Shown piece by piece: positions 1-10,087 of a DNA stretch of 64,000 nucleotides (the stretch's first letter is position 1; the number at the start of each line of letters is the position of its first letter). A program made the translations under genes and the position numbers. Under the pieces are notes generated by a model that ran no database searches, had not been told where the DNA came from, and saw only the letters and a program-made list of their open reading frames with translations. Source of the stretch: Cladopsammia gracilis (taxonomy: Eukaryota > Cnidaria > Anthozoa > Scleractinia > Dendrophylliidae); the NCBI GenBank assembly GCA_022457155.1, contig JAJGOT010000001.1:1516001-1580000 (forward strand). Reading direction: 5' to 3'.

Positions 1-314
1 GCTTCATGCTATAGAAACCGGGTTTAAGCTCCGGCCGTTATGAGCCTTCTGGCTCGGGTGCGCGACTTTACCCCTTTATGGTCGCGATCGATCATGTTGA
101 TATTGTTAATTTATTCGAAATCCTATGACCGATTCTCCAAAATGCCTGTGTTTAAACAATCCTGATTCCTTGTAGTGGGTGGTTTCAAGGATTTTAAAGC
201 GAAAAAAAAATGTACAAAATTCTAAACTTGTGTTTTTTCTTACAGTACCGAGTCGATTAGAGAAAAAAAATAGAGACCTGAAATTGTAGCCTACAAAGGG
301 AGGGACTTTTTTTT

Positions 315-358
315 GGGGGGGGGAGGGGGGAAGGGGGGGGGGGAAGGGGGGGGGGGGC
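315..358 (+). repeat. Poly-G tract
   Basis: Nearly pure G run broken by A pairs. A matching C-rich run lies at 517-541, so the two may border a small element (about 290-570). Otherwise positions 1-870 show no gene; the final ZIP11 exon is not found there. Confidence 0.7.
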
Positions 359-870
359 GGTGTGGGCAATTTTTCTGATCATGAATTTTTTTCCGTCTTG
401 ATGTTGTGCAATATTTTTTTTTTCCGGATTGTTCCATACCTTTTTTCCATTGGCTCTCTGTGCATTATTTTTTTCTTTACTTTTGCTATGCAGGAATTTT
501 TTTCTGGTAATTGACAACCCCCCCCCCCCTCCTCCCTCCCCTAACAATAAAATAATCTGTCCCTAAGGAGTGCTTGAAGCGGGCTGTGGAATGTAAATGT
601 AAATGTAGACTGGACTGTGCATATGAATATATTCTAGATTGTATACTGTGGATTGCTAATATAAAACTCTAAAATGAAAAACGGGTGAAAACTGAGACAA
701 AACGAGCCAGTTTCGAAGCCCATCGGGCTACTTGTTAGAGTAGCTCTATATTGAGCTAATATCTTCGAGAAAAATACATACACGCTGCAATCTGAATGGA
801 ACGACTTGGCAAAATCCCTATGTGACATTGTCCCTAAAAGGAAGATAAAGGCAAAAGCTTGAATGGTTAC

Positions 871-3800
871 CTTGTCTGAGCTTCTGGTATAATATCATCT
901 ACTACGACATACACCATTGCACCAGCTGCAAACGCCAAAGCATACGGTAACAGAGGCTCGGCAACCTGAAAAAAAAAATGAAATAGAGAAACCGTGATCA
1001 TTATTACAAATAATCTCTCTTTTAGCTCAATAATAGTTTAGTGATCTGACTTCACGAGAGTGAGTATCATCTGCGGCGAGGAGACGAGACACGCATGTAA
1101 CAAAATAAAGACAGCGAGCCGTTTTCTTTTCCATGTATAAAGCTTGTTGCATCTCCTCATGGCAGACGATTTTCAAGCGCGTTCGGAGGTTTCCCCCTGT
1201 CAATTCTTATTTGATTAACATTCCCTGACGGGAAAAAAACTGATTGTCGATATGATACATGGCTTTATAACAACTAGAGCGCTGTACGGCACTGTTTTGC
1301 AGATTTGGCGATGATTTGAGGCCAGCAGGACGACTTTGAGATCTGGGGCGCTGAAAAGCGCGATTTTGCCAAAACGTGCTCCGCGCGACCTCAAACTGTA
1401 CACTGCGAGCCGTCTCTTATTTTGCTTTTAGTAAGTCAAGTCGCGCAAGCGGCGAAGCAGCGAGGCGGCGCGTGGATCGAGGGCGTGTGTTTTGTGCACT
1501 TTTCATGGAAATCCGATTTCTCAATTACATTATTTACCTTCTCAATTGTAGCATGCTACAGTATTTAAGCTTACTGTATTTCTCAACTACACTATACATG
1601 CTTTTGTGGCAATTGTTATATGCTGGAAAAATAAGAGGACTTACCACTACTGCTGCAGCACCAAAAAGTCCAGCAACTGGTTCTACCATTCCACTTAGTT
1701 GACCGTACCTACGTTACGACAGGACAAGGAACTAGATTAATTGTTACTGTAAATACAACGCAAATTAAAGCACCTGTAAATGAAACCACAACAGTGACAA
1801 AATAATTTACCGGTTTGAGAAAAACAAACAAAATAAAAGTACATGAAAACAATTGAATCATACCAAAAACTCTTCCATGAGGAAAATCCTGCTCCTCGGA
1901 GAGGAAGACTAACCGCTAAACCTTCAGGAAAATTCTGAATTCCAATTCCTATCGCAAGATTTCTGAAGAGAAAACAAGAAAATTAAAGTGGAAAGAAAGG
2001 TAACATCCAAAATCTACGTTTTTACGTAGATAAGAAATAAGTTTTTCTTGAAATGTTACAACTTGTCTTGAAGTGAATGATAAGCTATAGTTAGTACGGA
2101 CACCGAAGGGACCACGGGATATAGAAAAGCGAGTCTTGTTTCTTACCGAACTGCCAGAGCGCCTCCGAGACCCAATCAATCAATCTAACTCGTAACACAC
2201 GAAAGTAAGCGTTGTGTTCATCAATTGTTAAATTTTGCCTCGAATTTTCAAAATACCTGTATTAAAACAGTGCTCATTATCTTAATCAGACATTTTGAAG
2301 CTTTTAGAATCCAAGGAACGCCCAAAACGAATGAAAAAGAAAAACTTAAATTTAACGGTTTGTTAGATGTAGCAATTTTGCAACTGAAGTGCCTGTAAAC
2401 ATGAAACAACAAATGGTGGTATACCTCGCATTTTCAAATGTTGCTGCGGCTGATTTTCCTATGGCACCAAATCCTACTCCAACTGCTAACCCCTCTGTCA
2501 GTAAAGAGACAATTTTTTTTATTAGCCTTTTTAAGAAGCTTGCGACACTTCTGCTTTTCTTTGTAGTGGACAAAATGGTTCGACTGTCACGGTTATGATT
2601 TTCGTTGTTGAAACTTGAATTTTTTTAATGAGTTTGAGAAGTACACGAGTAAATAACGCATTACCTTTTCGAGTTTTTAGCCCAAAACGTTTATCAAAAT
2701 TATGACGGCACGATTAGTGCGCTGACAGGACAGCACAGCACAGCTCGATGAAAACAAGCCGTTCGAACACTGATTTGTCATCATTTTTTCATATTTGGTC
2801 AACTTAAGGGTCATGGTTCAGATCCATGGCGAAAGGAACCAATCAGAAATCTAGTAAATTATTATCCAGAGGTACAAATTTATATTAATAATGATCATTA
2901 TTTTCAAGAGTATAATAATTATTAGAAATATTTTCTTGTACCTGGAATATTGTGAACAGTAATTGCAATTATCAACAGTAGTATTCTCCTCCAACTTGTT
3001 TGCTGTTCAGCTGATTTCTGCTTTTCAATATCATTCTTACTGTTAGGTGAAATGTCTGCTTTCCTTCTCTGTGTTAACCGTGATGTACTGCTGTTGTAGG
3101 GGTAGCTATTAATTGAGATTTCTGTTTGGTGAATGTCATCCTTTAAATCCTTTTCTTTACACGTGCTTCCGTTTCGGAAATCCCCAGTTAGTGTGTCAGC
3201 TATATTAGATGATTCTAAACCCTAACAAAACAATGTCAAATCATCAGTAATATGCCATATGCACACGAGTCACAGGACACCCAGTTTCTGTTGGAAACTG
3301 GGTTGAGCTATGACCATCACAGGATTACCCTTGGCATTATGCCGCCGGTATCCAGTTATACACTCGGGTGGAGAGGGTTAGGGTTAACCCTACCCTAACC
3401 CTAACAACACAACAACAACAACAACAACAAGACTTTATTTACTCATTATTTTTTACAACTATATTTTAAAAATACCTACACACAATTTTTGAACTAAGCA
3501 CTAATAATTTAAATAGTTAATATAATTTTGAGTCTGGGAGCTACATGTAAATTAACGAGTGAGTTTTCTAGTTAGCTCCCAGACAGGACTTCAAACTACC
3601 GACCTTCAGGTTGAATAGCACTAAGCACTGCACCACCACACCTCCACAGTGATACCATTGGAAAATAATTTGTTAATACATATCCCTTATTATGGCTCAA
3701 AGTTTTTCCTGGTTTCAAACCAGTTTGATTTTCGCTTTCCTTTGTCTCAGATACAAATTTCCATAATTTTCACTCATCTGGAATTTGCAAACCTCTCAAT

Positions 3801-6492
3801 GAAAAAAACCAAAAAGAATGAGTGACACTCTTAGAGGGATACTGTCCTGCAGAAATAGCAAAATTTAGCGCAGCTAATTTCCATATTATTTTGCCAAATA
3901 CAACCAAATATACAACTTAATTGAAAAAAAAAAAGGATTCTTTAGAGCAAAACAGAAGCAGTAGTTTGGAGATAAAGTGCAGGATTACAAGGATGGAAGT
4001 GAATTACAGTTCATCCAGTTTGACTTTGTGACAGGTGGTCAAGAAACCAAAATTACCATTCTTGTGAAATTTTCACTCTTTTGGCCGTTATTTTGTTTCT
4101 TTAGTTAATATTTCTTTGCTTTCATCACTTGAAGGGGTGCCTGGAAAAAAAGCCCTAAGTGACATCTGATAAACTGCTAGATTCTCATTCCAAATTGCCT
4201 TGTATTCCCTTGTGAAACACACAGGGAGAATTTGACGTTACATCAAAAGTCAGCTAGGGCCTTATTCCACACACCCCTTCACTTTTGGCCATTTGTTCTT
4301 TCTATTTTAAGATAATAAAACAAGCTTAAGGCAAGCTCCTGACCATAATCATGAAAACATGATATATCAGATGGGACAGTGTCTCTTTTATAAAAATTAC
4401 ATCAAGAAACATCAACTGACTGGCATCATTCTTGATCTGGAGCCTGTAAAAATAAACTGCTTACAAATTCAAAGCAATGAGATATAGGACCCAGATTCTC
4501 ATTCTACAATGTAGCTACCTGTAGGACCCAATCATGGGTGTAGCCAGGACTTTTTCAGAGGTACGCACAATCACCAAATCTTCATATAAATAATATTTTC
4601 AACAAGGTCGTATACTTTTTTTTTTATTTTTCATTATTTTTTCGACTTTTTCGGGTACGCACGTGCATACAGGTAGCTACGCCCCTGCCAATTATCATGA
4701 GTATCAATCCATGGAATTAGGGAAGAGCTAATTATTTTCTATAGTTTGAGGCTTTCTTTCTATTACCATTATAACATTGTGGAAGATCGGCTTGACAAAA
4801 TGGTTGACATTATGGAAGGCAAAATTTAAGAAAGGTATGAAGAATTACCAGAATTGGTAAAAGCTTGTCAGCTCCAAAGACAAATACTGCTCCAAGGATA
4901 AATCCAACAGAAACTGGAATGAAGGCAAATCTTCCATCTTTTCCATAACTCCCAGATATTTCAGCCATCTCAATTGCTGGGGCTAGCAAAGACCAATATG
5001 AGGCTGCCAACATAACCTAACATGTATGTATGAATACAAATGCTTTTTAATACTAGGTACAAGCTGTATACAATAGTTACTTTTATCTTTTGTGAGAATT
5101 TTCTGTGATAAATTGGCAAAACTGCAAGAACAAGACAACAAACAAAGCAAGCAAGTAAATAAAAGGGTAATATGATTTCTATTATGATATAAAAAAAAAA
5201 CCATGGGATTTGGGGGTGTGAGGCCTTGGTCCATGGTGATTAACTATGGCTTCATTCGCAACTCTCTGAATACTTTTAACAGAAGCAGGAGGTTACACCA
5301 GCATTCAAATTTGCACAGTCCGTCCGAGTTCCAAGTCCGCCACTAGTTAAGACGAGGTAAGACGATGATTCTTTAGGTAATGTAATGTTAACTTTGTGTA
5401 TCGGCGGTGGTTCATACATGTTCAAATTAAAATGTGACTTACCATACATGTAGTTGTTTTTATAACATTCTCAATAACTCACATTGTTGCTTCCGGTAGC
5501 TTACTTCTGGTCCCCCAAGGGCACACTCATTTTAAATTTCAAATGATCACCACACAAACATGACACATTTTAATTTATCTATACTTTTATGTCAAATTAT
5601 GTTGGTGTTTTTTGAACATTGGTCAGACATTGGTTAAGCTAGGGTGAACTCTAAAAAGGTGGATGTGAAGTCTAACGGTGCAAACTTAATAATTCCCTTT
5701 TACCTGTCATGAGAACATTTGTACCTCCCACCAATTCCCCACTGGGGCAGTTGCTAGGTAACTTTAAAGTCATATTCTTGATATACGTGGCAAACAACCA
5801 TGACAACCTTTAAGTGAGGTCTTATTTAAAATCTTCTGATTGATTTGCTTGATGGCAATTTCTAGAGTGACATAAGATTCCCACAAGATTATTTCTCAGA
5901 AAAATTTTAAGTGAGAAAGAAAATAACAAAATAACATCTAACCTGTTATAGCAGGGTAATGGATTAATGACATAGATTTCTCCCTGGCTTTAATAATTCA
6001 ATAAGTTAACCCCTTAGCATACATGTAACTTACATCTACCTGTATAGTTGTTCTGAATGGCATTTTAAGTGAATTGTTCTTAAGCTGTATAGAAATTGGC
6101 TTAGATGAGAAACTGATCAAGAGTAAATATAAATAAGCTACATGTAGATCTTTTGTCATCAAAAACTCTACATGCACAATTATTCTCATAAATATCTTAC
6201 CCCAGCGGCAAATCCCAAGCTGGCATCAAGAACTTTTCTCTATATTAAAATGTGTTAAAAGATAAATTTTGTAATCAGTAAACTTTGATACATGTAGTCC
6301 TGAGCTAAGAGCTTATTTTACTTAAGCTCTAGATCTGATATTAAAAGGTTAAGCTTACATAATGCTCACATCAATTGATTTTACCTGGCCGTTGTTAAAA
6401 ACAAACACCAGCGCGGATCCCAATGCTGTAACTCCCCAAGTGAACAAAGTACCCAGGAGGGCTTGAGTGACAGGATTATAGTTTGGTATCAT
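871..6492 (-). CDS. SLC39A11: ZIP11-like zinc transporter (SLC39A11 family), 3' end outside window
   Basis: Zinc/metal importer of the ZIP family, a multi-pass membrane protein. Coding exons read on the minus strand: 6385-6492, 6201-6239, 4849-5016, 4401-4436, 2942-3221, 2425-2494, 1864-1962, 1645-1708, 871-965. All junctions are GT-AG and the phases agree; about 319 residues are encoded here. Strong landmarks are QALLGT near the start, [17 protein letters not shown] in exon 3, [16 protein letters not shown] across exons 5-6, [20 protein letters not shown] in exon 7 and [15 protein letters not shown] in exon 9. The two PEG motifs are the metal-site motifs of ZIP helices 4 and 5. The start ATG (6490-6492) lies nine residues before the first conserved segment, as in animal ZIP11. 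Exon 9 ends in phase 2 just after DDIIPEAQT, so the last helix (about 20-25 residues in family members) must lie left of position 1. The loop between exons 3 and 6 is Ser/Lys-rich and poorly conserved. Exon 4 (36 nt) is the least certain exon. Confidence 0.9.
3375..3430. repeat. Head-to-head telomeric hexamers next to an ACA microsatellite
   Basis: GGGTTAGGGTTA runs directly into ACCCTACCCTAACCCTAAC (3375-3405), then (ACA)n to 3430. The ACA tract with TTTATT beyond it looks like a minus-strand LINE/SINE 3' tail. In ZIP11 intron 4. Confidence 0.75.
3831..4390. mobile_element. Inverted-repeat element (ACTGTCC ends) in ZIP11 intron 4
   Basis: Ends AGAGGGATACTGTCC and the complement of GGGACAGTGTCTCTTT. 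The interior has AAAGTGCAGGATTACAAGGATGG. Relatives are at about 22020-22745 (disrupted) and 54098-54914. It ends 10 bp from the 36-nt ZIP11 exon 4. Confidence 0.75.
4401..4436 (-). other. Short exon 4 of the ZIP11-like gene with a tandem acceptor
   Basis: This 36-nt candidate exon encodes [12 protein letters not shown] in phase 0 and ends at a GTAATT donor. Two acceptors lie close together: TTTACAG at the outer site and CTCCAG seven bases further in. Only the inner acceptor keeps the frame; the outer one gives APDQE and then a stop. The flanking exons are both phase 0, so skipping this exon is also frame-neutral. It falls in the variable cytoplasmic loop. Confidence 0.55.
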
Positions 6493-6845
6493 TTGGAAAG
6501 GTTTGTTTTTCGCAAAATTACAGTGTACAACCCGGCACTTCGGCCGGTAATGTTGTACTATGAGGTCGAAATGAATGGAAATGAGTCAGCGGTTGCTCTC
6601 ATAAACAATAAGCGTGCAATGTATGCTACATTAAAATTTCCATCGTCCACGTGTCATATCGGTGTGTTGAGAACTGGCGTATTTAGCGAGAGGTTTCGTA
6701 AATTGTCCTTTATTGGTTAATTTTACTAGTCTTATTAGCGAGAAGAACTTACGATATACATCACATCGTAAAATAAGAACACTCCGCTGTTGGCCTTTGC
6801 TTTTTAAAAATAAGTAAACAAATTTATCATGGTCAACCAAGAGGT

Positions 6846-6916
6846 GCACTGGTGGTTCAGTGGTAGAATTCTCGCCTGCCACGCGGGAGGCCCGGGTTCG
6901 ATTCCCGGCTAGTGCA
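6846..6916 (+). tRNA. tRNA-Gly (anticodon GCC)
   Basis: The 71-nt sequence folds as a canonical cloverleaf. The acceptor pairs GCACTGG with CTAGTGC (one G-U), the D-arm holds the A-box TGGTTCAGTGG, the anticodon loop carries GCC at 6878-6880, and the T-arm B-box is GGTTCGATTCC. No intron. A T-run follows about 12 nt downstream, as expected for RNA polymerase III termination. It is nearly identical to the usual animal glycine tRNA. It lies divergent to the ZIP11-like gene, 353 bp from that start codon. Confidence 0.97.
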
Positions 6917-7564
6917 TTGCAACATTTTCTTTTTTTTGGTTGGGGACACAGAATAATTTTTTTCCCCCAACATTCTCGTAGAGGAAACTTACTCTGGTGA
7001 TGCACATATGCAGGGAAGAACGAAAAGTCATATGGAAAGGCACCTTATTTCTCTGTGTGTGAAATTCTCATGCCCAGATTGGTTATATCATATTACTGTT
7101 TACTATTCAGTATTATTTCAACTAAAAAAACAATTATTGTGCTTTCAATTTCAATACTTTTCTCAAGGAGGTGATCAATTCCTTATTGGATAAATTTACT
7201 TTTTTTTTGAGAATTTTGATACTTATAGAAACAACACTAATAAGATATTAAAACCAAAACTTTTGTTTGTCACAGACAAACTAGTTTATTACAATAAGAA
7301 AAACACAAATTATATTGAAAAATAACATGACTGAAAAAATAGTTTATTACAACAAGAAAAACACAAATATTGAAATATGAAGCTGCAGTGCACCAAAAAA
7401 ATATTTATTTACAATAATAATGACACAAACAATCATGAGAACTACAAGTATACTCTTCAAATATTAATGATAATAATTTATTCTAAACTTTTCCAAATGA
7501 AGAAAAAAAATAATACTAAATAATTTAACTACCAATTAGACCTTTTCTTTTACTATTTTACACA

Positions 7565-7977
7565 TATAGAGTGTTTTCACTGAAGTCATATCAAAATTCA
7601 GAAGCCATCCCACTTAGGGACACCAACATGGCGGCCAAAAATTTAAAAACTTTAAAGTCCTAATAACACCGAAAATCTCATCACAAAATATTGTATTCAC
7701 TATAAAGAGGCATGAAATTGGCTTATAAGCATCTATAATTCATTAATAACTTTCAACTAGTTCAATTTTGTTTATTTCACGGCTTATCTGAAATAGCGTG
7801 ACGAATTGTGTGACACATTTACAACCTTTATAAATCGAAAACGAAACATCGTTAAAACCTGAAACTTTTTGTGAAAGATTATAACACTGGTATCCACATA
7901 CCATGTTAGAAACAACTTTGTAGGATGTATACTTTAGATTTTTTAATTTTTATGACATCATGTGAAAACACTCTATA
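7565..7977. mobile_element. Inverted-repeat element (TATAGAGTGTTTTCAC ends)
   Basis: 413 bp with 16-bp terminal inverted repeats. It contains the CATGGCGGCCAAAA word common in cnidarian intergenic repeats. Related fragments occur at about 16770-16850 and 52480-52640. Upstream of the ZIP11-like gene and tRNA. Confidence 0.75.
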
Positions 7978-8040
7978 TCATCATCATCATCTTTATCATC
8001 ACCTTCATCAAAGTCATATTGCATCATCACTATAGTAGAG

Positions 8041-8335
8041 TTACTGCGCCTTTCAATAACATGCGGAATTTGAAATGCAAATTTCCACCAACGGTTGCGT
8101 TTTACACTGCCGTCAATCATCTTAGCTTACCTCCCTGGAAACAGATCTTCACTTCAATGAGTTCAAAAGGTCACGTCCGTGCATTATGATTGGTAGATTT
8201 CGATCCATTTTGTTTGTTTCTTTTTTTACATGGTCCGTTGACTTTCGTATTAATTATGATTGACGGCAGGGAATAACGCAACCGTTGGTGGAGATTTGAA
8301 TTTCAAATTCCGCATGTTATTGAAAGGCGCAGTAA
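8041..8335. mobile_element. Fold-back element with ~80-bp arms
   Basis: The left arm TTACTGCGCCTTTCAATAAC... is repeated in inverse at the right (...GTTATTGAAAGGCGCAGTAA) with few mismatches. The unpaired centre is about 130 bp with no coding sequence. Confidence 0.8.
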
Positions 8336-8612
8336 TGGTTATTGCTTTCATAAATAATAACTAATATATTAAGAGATTATTTTTGATGTACACATATATT
8401 TTCTACAATTGTTCATGAGACAGCAATGTCTGCCACAATGTGTGATTACAGGAAATATCCATAACCTCTTCATTGGAAATTCTGGGGGGTGGGTGTATGA
8501 ACCCTTTAAACTCCAGTATCAAAATACAACTTCTCCTTCCTTGTCCTCTTATGTTTCTTAATGAATAAAGAGGCCGGAAGAAGCTGGTAAAACATCAAAG
8601 GAATTAATCTTG

Positions 8613-8872
8613 ACGGGGGGTGACAACTCTAACAAACGCTGTTTGAGCAACACTGTGTGGAACTGAAAGTTGTCCCGAAAATTTGGAATATCTTCCCGAA
8701 TTTTTCGGAGACATTCTCGCAAAAATTTCAAACTTCCCGAAATTTTAACAACATTGTCTCATGTTTCCCCAAAAATTTTTCGGGTCTCCCGATTCCCGGC
8801 AAAATCTTCAGATTCCCGGAAGAATTTTGTTTTTCTCCCGAAACAGGCCTTCTTAGAGTTGTCACCCCCCGT
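8613..8872. mobile_element. 260-bp MITE with 20-bp perfect inverted repeats and target duplication
   Basis: Ends ACGGGGGGTGACAACTCTAA and its exact complement, flanked on both sides by AATCTTG (8606-8612 and 8873-8879), a 7-bp (or 8-bp) target duplication. The interior is built from repeated TTCCCGAAATTTT-like words. Confidence 0.88.
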
Positions 8873-9752
8873 AATCTTGCAATTTGGGTGACCATTATAT
8901 TAAATTATTCTTAATTCTCCTGACCTCTCTGATTCACTAAGCATTGACATTACATGGAGAAACTTGATGATAAAACAAAAGTTTGTAATGGAAGTATGAA
9001 GGAACTTACCAGAATTTTTAGAGGGGGAGGGGGTGGGGGTTGATACCAAACCTCCCATGGGGAGGGGGACTGGATATTTTCTGGACCAACACATCCTCAA
9101 AGTTAGTTTATCACTTTTCATAATTAAAAATAAAGTCAAATTACATGGTGAGAAATATCTTTTTCCTATTCACTGACACTGAGTTAAATATATTTTTCTA
9201 AAAAAAAAAATTAATATGCAATAAAATAATTATGTCCTTGTCGACACAGAACTTAAATTTTGTTGATAATGGATCTGACCTGCATTTTATTAAAAAAAGG
9301 TTAACAGATGACCAAAGTATTTTATTTTTCTTACACTTCCCTGACTGTAGATAATCAAGGCTATGAACTACAGATTTTAATCCCCTTGCAGATGGCACAG
9401 GATGAAGCACTATTTACTATCAAGTCAATAGAGAGCTACAATGTATAGCATTGGGGAAGTGAGCCGGCAGGAAATAAACAAAAGCATAAGCATAGGAACC
9501 CAACAGCAAAGTACATTGTGCACAGTCAAATGCAATGTCACTTGTATTTCCCAAGTGGGAACTGTTGTAAAGTTTGACCAGCAATTATTCACAAAAAGTC
9601 TAACAATACTGTGCTTGCGTGTGTTGCTTGTGCTTGTGCAAGTGAGAACCAGGCTTAAGAGCAAACTAATAAAACTTGGTCTGAGTAATTAGGAAATAAT
9701 AAGTACTGTGGGAAGTTTGAATTGAAAATGAAATTCAAAGCATCAACATATA

Positions 9753-10034
9753 GAGCAGTTTTCAATTGAGTGTCAAATGTGATTACACAATTGCTTTGGT
9801 TTTGCATTGCTATGCTTTGTGATTGGCTAAAAAATCTTGCGCCACTTTCTCGACCAATCAGAAGTAAAACCAAAACCAATCGTGACTTGCTCGCACGTGT
9901 TTTCCCGCGCTTGGCGCCGCCGACATGTAATTGCTTCGAGCTCTGATTGGTTCATTGGATTGTTTACAACTGCTGTGATTGGTCAGAGTAATTACTTTGG
10001 TTTTGGTTTTACGACACTCAATTGAAAACTGCTC
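9753..10034 (+). mobile_element. TA-flanked 282-bp MITE, copy 1
   Basis: Terminal inverted repeats start GAGCAGTTTTCAATTGAGTG and are flanked by TA on both sides, as in Tc1/mariner-type insertions. There is no coding capacity. The interior has several CCAAT/ATTGG words. It starts 53 bp past the MBOAT7 stop codon, probably in that gene's 3' UTR. Confidence 0.9.
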
Positions 10035-10087
10035 TATTTCACAAACAATTTATACATGTACAGTCAAGTACAATACAGTATGTTAGC

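Noticed and set aside
3375..3405. True chromosome end or telomere
   Set aside because: Only about 30 bp, in inverted orientation, and inside an intron with gene exons on both sides.
4437..4443. Outer acceptor for ZIP11 exon 4
   Set aside because: It creates APDQE followed by a stop; the inner acceptor keeps the frame with both neighbours in phase 0.
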